A stretch of 64,000 nt of DNA from Usitatibacter rugosus (GCF_013003965.1 NZ_CP053069.1:2883419-2947418), one strand, 5' to 3'; shown: positions 25,509 to 35,725, counted from the stretch's first letter. Numbers and translations: made by a program. The notes: a model not told the origin generated them from the letters alone.

Positions 25509-26306
25509 ATGAACGCATCCCTCGCCTGGAAAGCTCCTCCCGTCCCCTTCGCCGCAAAGCTCGCGGCTCCTCGCTCGGCCACGGGCTCGACGAACGGCAT
25601 CGCGCTACACGTCGAAGGGCTCGACAAGTCGTACGGCACTCGCCAGGTCCTGCGGGGCCTGTCGCTCGCGATCGAGCCGGGCGCCTTCGTGGCCATCGTG
25701 GGGCGCAGCGGTTGCGGCAAGAGCACGCTGCTCCGCGCGATCGCAGGGCTCGAGAATGCCGAGCGCGGCACCATCGCGTTCGACGGCCGCGAACGCAACG
25801 GGCTGCATCCGGACGCCCGGATCATGTACCAGGAGCCGCGCCTGCTGCCGTGGAAGCGCGTGATCGACAACGTGGCCCTGGGCCTCGAGCGCGGCGCGCG
25901 CGAGGACGCGCGGCGCGTGCTGGCGCAGGTGGGCCTTGCCGACCGCGCCGACGAATGGCCCGCGGTGCTCTCGGGCGGCCAGCGGCAGCGCGTGGCGCTC
26001 GCACGCGCGCTCGTGCATCGGCCGAGGCTGCTCCTGCTGGACGAGCCGCTCGGTGCGCTCGATGCCCTGACGCGGATCGAGATGCAGGGCCTCATCGAAT
26101 CGCTCTGGCGCGAGGCCGGGTTCACGGCGGTGCTCGTCACGCACGACGTGGGCGAGGCGGTGGCGCTCGCCGATCGCGTCGTGCTGATCGAGGACGGCGC
26201 GGTCACGTTCGATGAGGACGTCGGCCTGCCACGGCCCCGCACCCGGGGCAGCGCGGTCTTCGCCCGCCTCGAGGAGGCCGTTCTCTCCCGCGTGCTTCGG
26301 GGCTAG
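25509..26306 (+). CDS. ssuB: Alkanesulfonate ABC transporter ATP-binding protein
   Basis: A 265-residue ABC ATPase. Walker A is GRSGCGKST (around residues 64-72), the Q-loop region [12 protein letters not shown] is typical of SsuB/TauB, the signature is [15 protein letters not shown], Walker B is [12 protein letters not shown] and the H-loop is [11 protein letters not shown]. An ~30-residue N-terminal extension precedes the ABC fold. It is the last gene of the ssu operon. No hairpin terminator is visible before the next gene. Confidence 0.93.
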   Translation: MNASLAWKAPPVPFAAKLAAPRSATGSTNGIALHVEGLDKSYGTRQVLRGLSLAIEPGAFVAIVGRSGCGKSTLLRAIAGLENAERGTIAFDGRERNGLHPDARIMYQEPRLLPWKRVIDNVALGLERGAREDARRVLAQVGLADRADEWPAVLSGGQRQRVALARALVHRPRLLLLDEPLGALDALTRIEMQGLIESLWREAGFTAVLVTHDVGEAVALADRVVLIEDGAVTFDEDVGLPRPRTRGSAVFARLEEAVLSRVLRG

Positions 26307-26394
26307 CCGAGGCGCCGCGACCCGTACCAAAGGGCAGTTCCGCGGCAGCGTACGAAGGGCCATCATCGCGGGGTTCATCCCGATGGAGGTCCCC

Positions 26395-27009
26395 ATGTCC
26401 CGCCTTCGACTCATCTCCCGCCCGATCCTCGCGCTGGCGCTCCTGGCCGGCCTCGCCCTCGCCGGCTGCTCGTCCACGCGCCTCGTCGATACGTGGAAGG
26501 ACCCCGCGTTCACCGCGGGCCCGCCCAAGCAGCTCCTGGTCCTCGGAATCAGCCGCAGCGACGCCAACCGCCGCATCTTCGAGGATGGTTTCGTCGGAGC
26601 GCTGAAAGCGGCCGGCACTCCGGGCGCCCCGAGCTACCCCGTGCTCACCGTGGGCGACAAGTTGAGCACCAAGGATCTCGCCGACGCGATGGACAAGACG
26701 AACTCCGACGCCGTCCTCGTGACGCGCGTGCTGCGCGTGAAGCGCGACGTGAACGTGTCGCCGGGATTCGCGCACACGGGGTTCTATGGCCGCGGCTTCG
26801 GCGGCTGGTACGGCGGCGCGTACGCGGCGGCGCCGGACGTGAACGTCTACGACGTGCTCACGCTCGAGTCCACGCTGTGGAACATCCGCACCGACAAGCC
26901 CGTCTGGTCGGCCACGAGCGAGGTGACGGATCCGGGCAGCGTCGGCAAGGCGACCGAGGAGCTGGCCAAGGTCCTCGTCACCAAGATGAAGGCCGATGGG
27001 GTGATCTGA
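26395..27009 (+). CDS. Lipoprotein with DUF4136-like features
   Basis: A 204-residue predicted lipoprotein. The signal ends in the lipobox LALAGC followed by SSTRLVDTWKDP. The domain has a glycine/tyrosine-rich central loop (FYGRGFGGWYGGAYAAAPD, residues ~125-143) and a C-terminal ATEELAKVLVTKMKADGVI. Similar small lipoproteins are often labelled DUF4136; no function is known. I chose ATG 26395 because GGAGG lies 5 nt before it, rather than the ATG at 26383. It is probably a separate unit from ssuB, 88 bp away. Confidence 0.75.
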   Translation: MSRLRLISRPILALALLAGLALAGCSSTRLVDTWKDPAFTAGPPKQLLVLGISRSDANRRIFEDGFVGALKAAGTPGAPSYPVLTVGDKLSTKDLADAMDKTNSDAVLVTRVLRVKRDVNVSPGFAHTGFYGRGFGGWYGGAYAAAPDVNVYDVLTLESTLWNIRTDKPVWSATSEVTDPGSVGKATEELAKVLVTKMKADGVI

Positions 27010-27051
27010 CCGCTTCGCTTTAGAATGGGGCGACTCCCTTCGAGGCGCCCC

Positions 27052-29790
27052 ATGTCCCTCCTACAACGACTCCTCTGCGCGTTCGCCGCCAGCGCCCTCC
27101 TCGCGCCGGCCCCCGCCGCCGCCCATGAGCTGATCGGCGCCAACCTCAACACGATCGCCGACTTCTCCCGCAACCAGGAGTACGTGGACCTGGTGCGCCA
27201 GTCGCGCGAGTTCGGCTCCTTCGCCGACCCCTTCAACACCGTCATCGCCGTAGGACCCGACGGCTGGCCCACCGGCGATTTCGGCATCACGCTGCTGGGC
27301 GGCGGGCAGGCGAACGTCCAGGGCATCGGCGGCACCTACAAGGTGATCTTCAACGGGCGCGCGACCGTCACTTCGGCCGCGCTCGGGACCGTGGCCAACG
27401 CGACCTACGACGCGGCGACCAACACCAGCCGCCTCGACGTGGTCTTCCCCGCCGACGGCGACACGCTGGCCCTGCGCTTCGCCGTGACGGCTGGCCCGGC
27501 CACCAATGCGGTGAAGAACCTGCGCGTGATCCGCCCCGGCTTCGACGCGGGCAATCCGCCGATCTACACGCCCGCGTGGCAGGCGCACGTCTCGCGCTTC
27601 CGCATCCTTCGCTTCATGGACTGGCTCTCCACCAACGACAAGGCCAACGCCATCGTCACGTGGGCCGACCGCCCCACGCTGGAGAAGAAGCGCACCGAGG
27701 CGAACGGCGCGCGGTGGGAAGCCATCGTCGAGCTCGCCAACACCGTGAACCGCGACATCTGGCTCAACGTGCCGGTGCGCGCGAACGACGAGTACGTGCG
27801 CAACCTCGCGACCCTCCTGCGCGATTCGCTCAATCCGGGCCTCAACGTCTACGTCGAGTATTCGAACGAGCTGTGGAACGGCGCCTTCCCGCAGTTCGCG
27901 ATCCAGCGCGACCTCGCGATCGCCGAGGCGCAGGCCAGCACCGCCTCGCCCCTGCGCTATGACGGAACGACCGACACCAGCACCTGGGCCTTCCGGCGCG
28001 TGGGCAAGCGGCTGAAGGAGATCAGCGACATCTTCGCGTCCGTGTGGGGCGCGGGTGCGATCAACACGCGCGTGCGCCCGGTGCTCGCCGGGCAGATGGC
28101 CAACAACTTCATCGTGGGCCAGGGCCTCGAGGTGGTGGATGCGGGCATGAACACGCGGCCCTCGTCGGTGTTCTACGCGATCGGCGGCGCGCCCTACCTC
28201 TTCCCCTCGGCCACCAACGACTCGCAGGCCGACGAGGCGGCCGGCTTCGGCGTGGAGCAGATCATCGCCGGGCTGCAGGCGGCCGCGAACAACGCGCCCA
28301 ACGGAAACTCGTACCAGTACGAGCAGCATGCGGCGCTGGGCGCGTGGTACGGCGTGAAGGTGCTCGCGTACGAGGGCGGCTTCGACACCTTCGGCGGGCA
28401 GAACGTCGCGGCCAAGCGCCTGGCCAACCTGGACCCTCGCGTGAAGGCCATCTGCCGCAAGCTCGTCGACGACTGGCATGCCGCGGGCTTCGAGCATTTC
28501 CAGTGGTTCAACGCCGGCGCCGACAACTACGCCATCCCGTTCGGGCAGTGGCCGCTGCTGGAGGACATCCGCGACACGGCGAAGCCCAAGAACCAATGCA
28601 TCGACGAGATCGTCGCGGCCGCGCTGCCGGCGGTCACGATGGGTCACGCCGTTGGAACCACCATCCCCGGCGGCGGCTTCGTCGGCAGCAGCACACCCGC
28701 CGGGACGATCACCAACACGAGCGGGCCCTTCGGCTTTCCGGGCTATGTCGAATACCTCGTGCGCGCCAGCGCGACGGGCACCCACACGCTCACGTTCGTC
28801 GCGCAGGGTTCGTCCGCGCCGAAGGTGGAGATCCGCGTCAACAACACCGTGGTGAACGCGTCGTTCCTGCTGCCCGAAGGTGCGTCGCTGGCGACATCGC
28901 AGCCCGTGACGGTCACGCTGCGCAAGGGCGTGAACGCGATCCGCTTGTATCGCCCGGCCTCCGCGGGAAGCTGGACGATCCAGTCTCTGTCGTTCACGGC
29001 CGCGGGCGGCGGCGGCGGCGCCACCAATTACACGACGATGTGGTTCGACCCGGCCGAATCGGGTTGGGGCCTGAATCTCAACCACCAGTCGGACACGATC
29101 TTCGCCACGCTCTTCAACTATGCCGCGGACCGGCGCGACCTCTGGCTCGTGGCCAGCGATTTGCGCCTGCAGCCCGACGGCTCGTTCACGGGCGCTCTCT
29201 TCCGCTCCACGGGGCCGGTGTTCAATGCGCAGCCCTGGGTCCCCAACATCGCCACACCGGTCGGCACGATGACGTTGCGCTTCCCCACGGCGGGCACGGC
29301 GCAGCTCACCTACGTGTTCAACGGCACGACGGTGACCAAGTCGATCCAGCGCTTCGTCTTCGGGACGGCGCCAGTGTGCACGGCGCAAGCCGGATCGCGC
29401 GCGGGCGAGGTGAACTACCAGGACATCTGGTTCAATGCGAGCGAGTCGGGCTGGGGCATCAACCTCACGCACCAGGGCGACATCATCTTCGCCACGCTCT
29501 TCACCTACGCCGCCGATGGACGCGACCTGTGGCTCGTGGGAACGGACTTGCGCCGCCAGCCTTCGGGCGCCTTCACCGGTCCGCTCTATCGCGCGACGGG
29601 CGCGCCATTCAACGCCGTGCCGTGGACCGGGGCCGCGCTCGTGGACGTGGGCACGATGTCGCTTGCGTTCCCCGACGGCGAGCACGGCACGCTCAACTAC
29701 GTGTTCAACGGGACGGCCGTCACCAAGTCGATCACGCGGCTGGAATTCGGCGCGCTGAGGCCGGTGTGCCGCACTCCTTTCCCGGGGTGA
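27052..29790 (+). CDS. Large secreted glycosidase-like protein with two C-terminal repeats
   Basis: A 912-residue exported protein with signal peptide MSLLQRLLCAFAASALLAPA. The central region resembles clan-A glycoside hydrolases: VEYSNELWNGAF with E273, and AYEGGFDTFGG with E441, would be candidate acid/base and nucleophile. A beta-sandwich, CBM-like segment follows at ~550-650. The C-terminus has two ~120-residue repeats (from ~658 and ~787) sharing WF[DN]-x-[AS]ESGWG[LI]NL, IFATLF-Y and a terminal -VC. No GH family can be assigned by eye. It stands alone between a lipoprotein gene and aat. Confidence 0.72.
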   Translation: MSLLQRLLCAFAASALLAPAPAAAHELIGANLNTIADFSRNQEYVDLVRQSREFGSFADPFNTVIAVGPDGWPTGDFGITLLGGGQANVQGIGGTYKVIFNGRATVTSAALGTVANATYDAATNTSRLDVVFPADGDTLALRFAVTAGPATNAVKNLRVIRPGFDAGNPPIYTPAWQAHVSRFRILRFMDWLSTNDKANAIVTWADRPTLEKKRTEANGARWEAIVELANTVNRDIWLNVPVRANDEYVRNLATLLRDSLNPGLNVYVEYSNELWNGAFPQFAIQRDLAIAEAQASTASPLRYDGTTDTSTWAFRRVGKRLKEISDIFASVWGAGAINTRVRPVLAGQMANNFIVGQGLEVVDAGMNTRPSSVFYAIGGAPYLFPSATNDSQADEAAGFGVEQIIAGLQAAANNAPNGNSYQYEQHAALGAWYGVKVLAYEGGFDTFGGQNVAAKRLANLDPRVKAICRKLVDDWHAAGFEHFQWFNAGADNYAIPFGQWPLLEDIRDTAKPKNQCIDEIVAAALPAVTMGHAVGTTIPGGGFVGSSTPAGTITNTSGPFGFPGYVEYLVRASATGTHTLTFVAQGSSAPKVEIRVNNTVVNASFLLPEGASLATSQPVTVTLRKGVNAIRLYRPASAGSWTIQSLSFTAAGGGGGATNYTTMWFDPAESGWGLNLNHQSDTIFATLFNYAADRRDLWLVASDLRLQPDGSFTGALFRSTGPVFNAQPWVPNIATPVGTMTLRFPTAGTAQLTYVFNGTTVTKSIQRFVFGTAPVCTAQAGSRAGEVNYQDIWFNASESGWGINLTHQGDIIFATLFTYAADGRDLWLVGTDLRRQPSGAFTGPLYRATGAPFNAVPWTGAALVDVGTMSLAFPDGEHGTLNYVFNGTAVTKSITRLEFGALRPVCRTPFPG

Positions 29791-29806
29791 GCCCGCAGGG
29801 GACCGC

Positions 29807-30484
29807 GTGATCCCGTGGCTGCGTCCCGGCGAGCCGTTCCCGCCCGTCACGAAGGCGCTCACCAATCCCAACGGCCTGCTGTGCGCGGGCGGCGAGCTCT
29901 CGCCCGAGCGGCTGGTGGAGGCGTACACCCACGGCATCTTCCCCTGGTACTCGGAGGGCGATCCGATCCTCTGGTGGTCGCCGGATCCGCGCATGGTGCT
30001 GCTTCCCGAGGAGCTCAAGGTCTCGCGGTCGCTGCGGAAGACCGTCGCGCGGGGGACTTACGAGACGCGCTTCGACACCGCCTTCGGCCGCGTGATGGAG
30101 GAATGCGCCTCGCCGCGCGAGGGCCAGATGGGCACGTGGATCCTGCCGGAGATGGTCGCCGCCTATACGCGCCTGCACGTGCGCGGGTTCGCCCACTCGG
30201 TGGAGTCCTGGCTGGACGGCGAGCTGGTGGGCGGGCTCTACGGAATCCAGCTCGGCGAGGCGTTCTTCGGCGAGTCGATGTTCTCCCGGGAGACGGATGC
30301 GTCGAAGGTCGCGTTGGTGGCGCTTGTCACCCGCCTGCGGGAATCCGGCTGCCGGGTAATCGACTGCCAGCAGGCCACGAACCACCTGGCCTCCCTGGGC
30401 GGCCGGGAGATCCCCAGGGCCCGGTTCGTGCAGCTGCTGCGGGAGTCGATACAATATCCGCCATCCGGAAGTCGATGGACGTGA
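29807..30484 (+). CDS. aat: Leucyl/phenylalanyl-tRNA-protein transferase
   Basis: A 225-residue N-degron enzyme that adds Leu or Phe from tRNA to proteins with N-terminal Lys or Arg, marking them for ClpS/ClpAP. Family motifs are [40 protein letters not shown] and [17 protein letters not shown], followed by [14 protein letters not shown] at 29807 is the start that gives the canonical IPWLRPGE N-terminus. It is followed 10 bp later by bpt, a common pairing. Confidence 0.95.
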   Translation: MIPWLRPGEPFPPVTKALTNPNGLLCAGGELSPERLVEAYTHGIFPWYSEGDPILWWSPDPRMVLLPEELKVSRSLRKTVARGTYETRFDTAFGRVMEECASPREGQMGTWILPEMVAAYTRLHVRGFAHSVESWLDGELVGGLYGIQLGEAFFGESMFSRETDASKVALVALVTRLRESGCRVIDCQQATNHLASLGGREIPRARFVQLLRESIQYPPSGSRWT

Positions 30485-30494
30485 CCCGACGACG

Positions 30495-31217
30495 ATGGCG
30501 AAGCTGAACGACCTCCCGATCGCGAACCTGCAGTTCTACGCGACGGCGCCGTACCCCTGCAGCTACCTGTCCGGGCGCCTGGCGCGCTCGCAGGTCGCCA
30601 CGCCCAGCTACCTGATCGACACGGATACCTACAGCGCCCTCGTCTCGGCGGGCTTTCGCCGCAGCGGCGCCTTCACCTACCGCCCCTACTGCGACCACTG
30701 CCACGCCTGCGTGCCGGTGCGCGTGGTGGCCGCGGAGTTCGAGGCCAACCGGGCCCAGCGACGCGCCGCCGCACGCCACGCGAGCCTCGAGCCGCGCTAC
30801 GGCGAGCTCAAGTTCAATGCCGAGCACTACGCGCTCTATCGCCTCTACCAGGGCGAGCGCCACCGCGGCGGCGGCATGGACCACGACAGCCGCGAGCAAT
30901 ACGCCCACTTCCTGCTGCAGTCGAACGTCACCACGCGGCTGATCGAATTCCGGGAAGGCAGCGAGCTGCGCATGGTGTCGATCGTCGACGAGCTGGCCGA
31001 CGGCCTCTCCTCGGTCTACACGTTCTTCGACCCGATGGTCCCGAAGGCGAGCTACGGCACCTACAACATCCTCTGGCAGGTGGAGGAAGCGCGCCGCCGC
31101 GGCCTGCCCTACGTCTACCTCGGCTACTGGATCGCGCAGAGCCGCAAGATGAGCTACAAGAACCAGTTCCGTCCGATCGAGGGGCTCTCGCGAGGCGAGT
31201 GGAAGCGCCTCCCCTGA
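30495..31217 (+). CDS. bpt: Aspartate/glutamate leucyltransferase
   Basis: A 240-residue Ate1-like transferase that adds Leu to proteins with N-terminal Asp or Glu, complementing Aat in the bacterial N-degron pathway. It shows the cysteine-rich N-terminal signature [16 protein letters not shown] (residues ~55-70), and the C-terminal catalytic segments SSVYTFFDP and [20 protein letters not shown] (split reading). Its stop overlaps the ATG of pyrD by one base, giving an aat-bpt-pyrD unit. Confidence 0.95.
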   Translation: MAKLNDLPIANLQFYATAPYPCSYLSGRLARSQVATPSYLIDTDTYSALVSAGFRRSGAFTYRPYCDHCHACVPVRVVAAEFEANRAQRRAAARHASLEPRYGELKFNAEHYALYRLYQGERHRGGGMDHDSREQYAHFLLQSNVTTRLIEFREGSELRMVSIVDELADGLSSVYTFFDPMVPKASYGTYNILWQVEEARRRGLPYVYLGYWIAQSRKMSYKNQFRPIEGLSRGEWKRLP

Positions 31218-32239
31218 TGCTCTATTCGCTCGCGCGCGCCGCCCTCTTCCGCCTCGACCCCGAAGTCGCCCACGACCTGACCCTGAAGTCGCTCTGCGCG
31301 ATGGGTCCCGGCGTCGCCTTGCTGGGCGCGGGTGCCGATGCCGTGGACGAAACCACGCGGGTGATGGGCATCGACTTCCCCAACCCGGTGGGACTCGCGG
31401 CCGGCCTCGACAAGAACGGCGACTGCATCGATGCGATGGCGGCGCTCGGCTTCGGCTTCGTGGAGATCGGCACCGTCACGCCGCGCCCGCAGCCGGGCAA
31501 TCCCAAGCCGCGCATATTCCGGCTGGTCGAGCACGACGCCATCATCAACCGCCTCGGCTTCAACAACGGCGGCGTGGAGAACCTGGTCCGCAACGTCGAG
31601 CGCGCGAGCTTTCGCGGCGTGCTGGGCATCAACATCGGCAAGAACTTCGATACGCCGATCGAGCGCGCCGCGGACGACTACCTCGCCTGCCTCGACGCGG
31701 TCTATGCGCACGCGACGTACGTCACGGTAAACATCTCCTCGCCCAACACGAAGAACCTCCGCGACCTGCAGTCGCCGGAGAAGCTGGACGAGCTGCTGGG
31801 GGCGGTGATGGCGCGGCGCGACAAGCTCGCGGCGCGAGACGGCCTGCGCCCCAAGCCCCTCGCGGTGAAGGTCGCTCCCGATCTGGACGACGAGCAGATC
31901 GAGTCCATCGCGTCGATCGCGATAAAGCATCGCATCGACGGGCTCATCGCGACCAACACCACCCTCGACCGCGAGCCGGTCGCGGGCCATGCCCACGCGG
32001 GCGAAGCCGGCGGATTGAGCGGCCGGCCCGTGTTCGAGCGCTCGACCACGGTACTTCGCAAGCTCGCGAAAGCGCTCGGCGGGAAGGTGCCGCTGATCGG
32101 CGTGGGCGGCATCCTCTCCGGCAGCGACGCGAAGGCGAAGCGCGATGCCGGCGCCTCGCTCGTGCAGGTCTATACCGGGTTCATCTACCGCGGCCCGGCG
32201 CTGATCGCGGACGCGCGCCAAGCGCTGCGGGGGCGATAG
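31217..32239 (+). CDS. pyrD: Dihydroorotate dehydrogenase (quinone), class 2
   Basis: A 340-residue flavoenzyme of pyrimidine synthesis that passes electrons from dihydroorotate to membrane quinone. The N-terminal helix pair [19 protein letters not shown] is characteristic of membrane-attached class 2. The active-site serine loop is [14 protein letters not shown], the FMN-site blocks are [15 protein letters not shown] and [15 protein letters not shown] 31217 overlaps the bpt stop. An in-frame codon 18 bases upstream would sit inside bpt. Confidence 0.95.
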   Translation: MLYSLARAALFRLDPEVAHDLTLKSLCAMGPGVALLGAGADAVDETTRVMGIDFPNPVGLAAGLDKNGDCIDAMAALGFGFVEIGTVTPRPQPGNPKPRIFRLVEHDAIINRLGFNNGGVENLVRNVERASFRGVLGINIGKNFDTPIERAADDYLACLDAVYAHATYVTVNISSPNTKNLRDLQSPEKLDELLGAVMARRDKLAARDGLRPKPLAVKVAPDLDDEQIESIASIAIKHRIDGLIATNTTLDREPVAGHAHAGEAGGLSGRPVFERSTTVLRKLAKALGGKVPLIGVGGILSGSDAKAKRDAGASLVQVYTGFIYRGPALIADARQALRGR

Positions 32240-33288
32240 TGCACGTCGGCGTCCCTCGCGAGGTCAAGGAAGGCGAGCGCCGCGTGGGGCTCGACCCGCA
32301 AGGGGTCGCGATGCTCGTGCGCGAGGGCTTTCGCGTGAGCATCGAAGCCGGGGCGGGACAAGGGATCAATGCCGACGACCTGGACTACCGGCGCGCCGGG
32401 GCTGCCGTCGTCGATCGCGCCGGAGCGTGGTCCGGAGATCTCGTGCTCAAGGTGAAGGAGCTGCAGCCCGGCGAGGCCGGCGGCGTCCCCCGCGGCACGG
32501 CCGTGTTCTCGTTCCAGCACCTGGTCGGCGCGCCCGATGCCGTTCGGGCACTCGCCGATGCGGGACTCACGGCGATCGCCTACGAAATGGTGCGCGACGA
32601 AAGCGGCCGCTTCCCGATCCTGGCGCCCATGTCCGAGCTCGCGGGCCAACTCGCCATCGAGGCGGCCGTGGAGCACGGGCGCGATGTCCGCCGCGTGCTC
32701 ATCATCGGAGCCGGCCGCGTGGCGCGCGCTGCGGCCGATACGGCGCTCGACCATGAGATGCAGGTCACCGTGCTCTGCAGTTCGGCGACATCGCAGGCGT
32801 CCCTGCGCGAGGCGTTCGGCGGGGACATTGCCACCGGCCTCGCCACGCCGGGGGAAATCGCCGCCGCCGCACTCGGTGCCGATGCGATCGTCGGCGCGGT
32901 GTTTGCCGCGGGCCTGCCCACGCCCAAGCTCGTGCCGCGTTCGCTCCTCGGCCGCATGAAGCCCGGCTCGATCCTGGTGGACGTGTGCATCGAGGAAGGC
33001 GGCATCGCGGAGACCTCGCGGCGCACGACGCATGCCGATCCCACGTTCGTCGAGGACGGCATCGTCCACTACGCCGTGGGCAACATGCCGGCGGCGGTGC
33101 CCCGCGAAGCGAGCCGCGCGCTCTCGAACGCGGTGCTGCCGTACCTTCGCCGCATGCAGATCCTCGGAATCCGCGGCGCGATCGCGGAGGACGAAGGGCT
33201 GCGCTCGGGCGTCCTCCTGTGGAAAGGCGACGTCGTGAACGAGGCGCTCGCCCGCGAGTCGGGCTTGCCGCTCGGAGCGATCGCGTGA
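32239..33288 (+). CDS. ald: Alanine dehydrogenase
   Basis: A 349-residue NAD-dependent enzyme interconverting alanine and pyruvate. Family features are [15 protein letters not shown] at the N-terminus, the substrate lysine segment [10 protein letters not shown], the histidine segment FSFQHLVGA, and the Rossmann loop [16 protein letters not shown] (residues ~155-170). The closely related AlaDh/PNT N-terminal domain of transhydrogenase is a possible alternative, but the single-chain length fits Ald. GTG 32239 shares one base with the pyrD stop, and the end overlaps the rnfB start (GTGA). Confidence 0.85.
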   Translation: MHVGVPREVKEGERRVGLDPQGVAMLVREGFRVSIEAGAGQGINADDLDYRRAGAAVVDRAGAWSGDLVLKVKELQPGEAGGVPRGTAVFSFQHLVGAPDAVRALADAGLTAIAYEMVRDESGRFPILAPMSELAGQLAIEAAVEHGRDVRRVLIIGAGRVARAAADTALDHEMQVTVLCSSATSQASLREAFGGDIATGLATPGEIAAAALGADAIVGAVFAAGLPTPKLVPRSLLGRMKPGSILVDVCIEEGGIAETSRRTTHADPTFVEDGIVHYAVGNMPAAVPREASRALSNAVLPYLRRMQILGIRGAIAEDEGLRSGVLLWKGDVVNEALARESGLPLGAIA

Positions 33289-33800
33289 GTCTCAAGGAGC
33301 TCGCCGCGGATATCGATTCGCTCCTGCCGCAAACGCAATGCACGAAGTGCGGCTATGCGGGATGCCGTCCCTATGCGGACGCCATCGCCTCGGGCGTCGC
33401 CGACATCAACCAATGCCCGCCCGGCGGCGACTCGGGCGTCGAGGCGATGGCCCGGCTGCTGGGCCGCGAGGCGAAGCCGCTCAATCCCGCGAACGGCCTC
33501 TACCGGCCGCCCCAGGTCGCCGTGATCGACGAGGCGACATGCATCGGCTGCACCAAGTGCATCCAGGCCTGCCCGGTCGACGCGATCGTCGGCGCCTCGA
33601 AGCTCATGCACACCGTGATCGCCTCATGGTGCACGGGCTGCGAGCTGTGCATCCCGCCCTGCCCCGTCGATTGCATCGTGCTCGAACCCGTTGCCGCGCT
33701 GCCCGACGCGGATGTCTCCCGCGAGCGCTTCGCCTTCCACGGCTTCCGCACCGAACGCGACGCGCGCGAGCGCTCCGATCGCCTCGCCGCCCTCGAATGA
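33285..33800 (+). CDS. rsxB: RnfB-like electron transport protein (short)
   Basis: A 171-residue iron-sulfur protein. An N-terminal 4Fe-4S cluster site (CTKCGYAGC followed by CPPGG, residues ~20-46) is linked to two ferredoxin motifs ([12 protein letters not shown] and [15 protein letters not shown]). It lacks the N-terminal membrane helix of full RnfB and there are no other rnf/rsx genes here, so it is the orphan type often found next to nth. It overlaps both ald and nth (ATGA). A role in keeping clusters reduced, including that of Nth, is only inferred. Confidence 0.88.
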   Translation: MSLKELAADIDSLLPQTQCTKCGYAGCRPYADAIASGVADINQCPPGGDSGVEAMARLLGREAKPLNPANGLYRPPQVAVIDEATCIGCTKCIQACPVDAIVGASKLMHTVIASWCTGCELCIPPCPVDCIVLEPVAALPDADVSRERFAFHGFRTERDARERSDRLAALE

Positions 33801-34450
33801 CACCCGCCAAGCGCCACGCCTTCTTCGCCAAGCTCGCGAAGGCCATGCCCGACCCGAAGAGCGAGCTCGAGTATTCGACGCCGTTCGAGCTGCTGGTCGC
33901 GGTGATCCTCTCCGCGCAGGCCACGGACAAGGGCGTGAACCTGGCGACCCGGAAGCTCTTCCCCATCGCCAACACGCCGAAGCAGCTGGTCGACATGGGC
34001 GAGGAGAAGCTGATGGAGCACATCAAGACCATCGGCCTCTTCCGCATGAAGGCGAAGAACGTGGTCGCGATGTCGAAGCTGCTCCTGGAGAAACATGGCG
34101 GCAAGGTGCCGAAGACGCGCGACGAACTGACGGAGCTGCCCGGCGTCGGGCGCAAGACCGCGAACGTGGTGTTGAACGTTGCATTCGGCGAGCCCACGAT
34201 GGCCGTGGACACGCACATCTTCCGCGTCTGCAATCGCACGGGGCTGGCGCCCGGCAAGGATCCGCTCGCCGTCGAGCTCCAACTGGAGAAGGTCGTTCCC
34301 GACGAGTTCCGCCTGAACGCGCACCATTACCTGATCCTGCACGGGCGCTACACGTGCCTGGCCCGCAAGCCCCTCTGCTACAAGTGCCCGGTGTACGACG
34401 AGTGCGGCTTCCCGGACAAGAAGAAATACCGTGTTCAACCCGAGTCGTAA
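33797..34450 (+). CDS. nth: Endonuclease III
   Basis: A 217-residue bifunctional DNA glycosylase/AP lyase that removes oxidised pyrimidines. The helix-hairpin-helix and catalytic lysine are in [19 protein letters not shown], and the catalytic aspartate in [11 protein letters not shown]. The C-terminal 4Fe-4S loop has spacing C-x6-C-x2-C-x5-C ([17 protein letters not shown]). The N-terminal [12 protein letters not shown] block is also present. It overlaps rsxB at its start and the DUF1841 gene at its end. Confidence 0.95.
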   Translation: MTPAKRHAFFAKLAKAMPDPKSELEYSTPFELLVAVILSAQATDKGVNLATRKLFPIANTPKQLVDMGEEKLMEHIKTIGLFRMKAKNVVAMSKLLLEKHGGKVPKTRDELTELPGVGRKTANVVLNVAFGEPTMAVDTHIFRVCNRTGLAPGKDPLAVELQLEKVVPDEFRLNAHHYLILHGRYTCLARKPLCYKCPVYDECGFPDKKKYRVQPES

Positions 34451-34862
34451 CGAGGTCCGCGAGTTCTTCTTCGCGATCTGGTCGAAGGCGCAGGCGGGCT
34501 CGGTGCTGACGCCGCTGGAGGCGATGGCGCTCTCCGTGGTGCAGGCCCATCCGGAATACCACGAGGTGCTCTCGAACCCCGAGCGCTACCGCGAGCGCGA
34601 GTGGACGCCCGAGGGCGGCGAGACCAATCCCTTCCTGCACCTCTCGGTGCACCTCGCGATCGAGGAGCAGCTCTCGATCGACCAGCCGCCGGGTATTCGC
34701 GGCATCGTGCAGTCGCTGGAGTCGAAGCTCGGCAACGCGATGGACGCGCGGCATGCGGTGATGGATTGCTTAGTCGAGCAGATATGGCAGGCACAGCGGA
34801 ATGCCGTCCCGTTCAACAACGAGGCTTACCTCGATTGCCTTCGCCGACGTTCGTCGGGTTAA
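34431..34862 (+). CDS. DUF1841 family protein
   Basis: A 143-residue cytoplasmic protein of a family largely restricted to betaproteobacteria and relatives. Recognised by [16 protein letters not shown] at the start and NPFLHLSVHLAIEEQLSID (residues ~64-82). Function unknown. GTG 34431 overlaps the last 20 bases of nth in a different frame, so the two are probably co-expressed. A GATAAACGC palindrome follows 8 bp after the stop. Confidence 0.85.
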   Translation: MFNPSRNEVREFFFAIWSKAQAGSVLTPLEAMALSVVQAHPEYHEVLSNPERYREREWTPEGGETNPFLHLSVHLAIEEQLSIDQPPGIRGIVQSLESKLGNAMDARHAVMDCLVEQIWQAQRNAVPFNNEAYLDCLRRRSSG

Positions 34863-34870
34863 GGAAAAAA

Positions 34871-34974
34871 GCATCCTCCGCAGATAAACACAGATAAACG
34901 CCGATAAACCCAATCCTGGGTTTTGCCCTGCAAGGTTTTATCTGCGTTTATCTGTGTTTATCTGCGGAGGACGC
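34871..34974. repeat. Inverted repeat of GATAAACGC-type tandem units, copy 2
   Basis: Left arm 34871-34908 and right arm 34937-34974 pair at 36 of 38 positions around a 28-base loop. Each arm holds tandem CAGATAAACAC/CAGATAAACGC units and the boundary TCCTCCGC. It sits between the converging DUF1841 and cytochrome genes. It is the same family as 19003-19142. Confidence 0.88.
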
Positions 34975-35002
34975 CTTTCGCCGTAGTGCTGCGAAGCAGC
35001 CC

Positions 35003-35032
35003 AAAAAGAAAAAGCCCGGCAAGGCCGGGCTT
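35003..35032 (-). terminator. Rho-independent terminator of the cytochrome c pair
   Basis: Read on the minus strand: stem AAGCCCGGC (35032-35024), loop, GCCGGGCTT (35020-35012), then a T-rich tract (complement of 35013-35003). It lies 23 bp after the cytochrome stop at 35055. Confidence 0.85.
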
Positions 35033-35054
35033 CTTTGCGATGCGATGCAGCGGG

Positions 35055-35375
35055 TCAGTATTTGACGTCGAGGCCGCGCAAGCTGGAGTAGTAGGCCGCG
35101 AGGTCGGCGATATCGCGCGAGGTGAGGTTGGCGACCTGCCCCGTCATGATCGGGTTCTTGCGCTTGCCGTTCTTGTAGTGGCCGAGGACGAAGATCAGGT
35201 AGTCCTTGTGCTGGCCCGCGAGGATCGGGAAGTCGCCGGTGGCGCTCATGCCGTTCTCGCCGTGGCAGGCTTTGCAGGGTTCGGCCTTCTTCTTGCCCAC
35301 TTCCGCATCGCCGGCGGCGAACGCGGGCGCTGCGAGGCTGAAGAGGGCGGCGGCGAGGATCGTCTGGAGTTTCAT
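35055..35375 (-). CDS. Periplasmic class I cytochrome c, first of pair
   Basis: A 106-residue monoheme cytochrome c with signal peptide MKLQTILAAALFSLAAPAFA and heme-binding motif CKACH. A likely distal methionine is in the PIMTG context (KNPIMTGQVANL). It resembles the cytochrome c4/c553-type domains of betaproteobacteria. I chose ATG 35375 because GAGG precedes it at good spacing; an upstream ATG at 35387 is possible. It follows the other cytochrome by 8 bp. The partner oxidase or reductase is not in the window. Confidence 0.88.
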   Translation of the reverse strand: MKLQTILAAALFSLAAPAFAAGDAEVGKKKAEPCKACHGENGMSATGDFPILAGQHKDYLIFVLGHYKNGKRKNPIMTGQVANLTSRDIADLAAYYSSLRGLDVKY

Positions 35376-35383
35376 GGCGGTCC

Positions 35384-35725
35384 TCATTTCTTCTCGGCCG
35401 TGACGGGTTTCGCCACGGCACCGTAGTAGGCCGCGAGATCATCGATATCCTGGTCGGACAGGTCGGCCGCGACGGCGCGCATGGTGGCGTGGTCGCGCTC
35501 GCCCGACTTGTAGGCCTTGAGCGCGGTCGCGATGTATTGCGCGTGCTGGCCGCCGAGCTTCGGCACCGGATAGACCTCCGGGAAGGCGGTCTTCCAGCCG
35601 GGGATGCCGTGGCAGCCCTGGCACTGGAAATTCTTCTTGGCGCCCGAGGCGGCGTCGCCTGCGGCCTGCGCGCTGACCGCGAAAACGGCGGCGGTGGCGG
35701 CAAAGAGGATTCGGATCGAGGTCAT
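35384..35725 (-). CDS. Periplasmic class I cytochrome c, second of pair
   Basis: A 113-residue monoheme cytochrome c with signal peptide MTSIRILFAATAAVFAVSAQA, heme motif CQGCH and a later ATMRAVAADLSDQDIDDLAAYY that supplies a candidate axial Met. The start at 35725 is preferred over longer in-frame codons because it gives a proper signal peptide and lies 46 bp after a TATAAT box. The two cytochromes together look like the halves of a split cytochrome c4 and are co-transcribed. Confidence 0.88.
   Translation of the reverse strand: MTSIRILFAATAAVFAVSAQAAGDAASGAKKNFQCQGCHGIPGWKTAFPEVYPVPKLGGQHAQYIATALKAYKSGERDHATMRAVAADLSDQDIDDLAAYYGAVAKPVTAEKK

Noticed and set aside
27061-30018. Very long open frame antisense to the glycosidase-like gene and aat
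   Set aside because: High GC makes long antisense frames common. The translation is Arg/Ala/His-rich without domains, while the forward frame has a signal peptide and conserved motifs.
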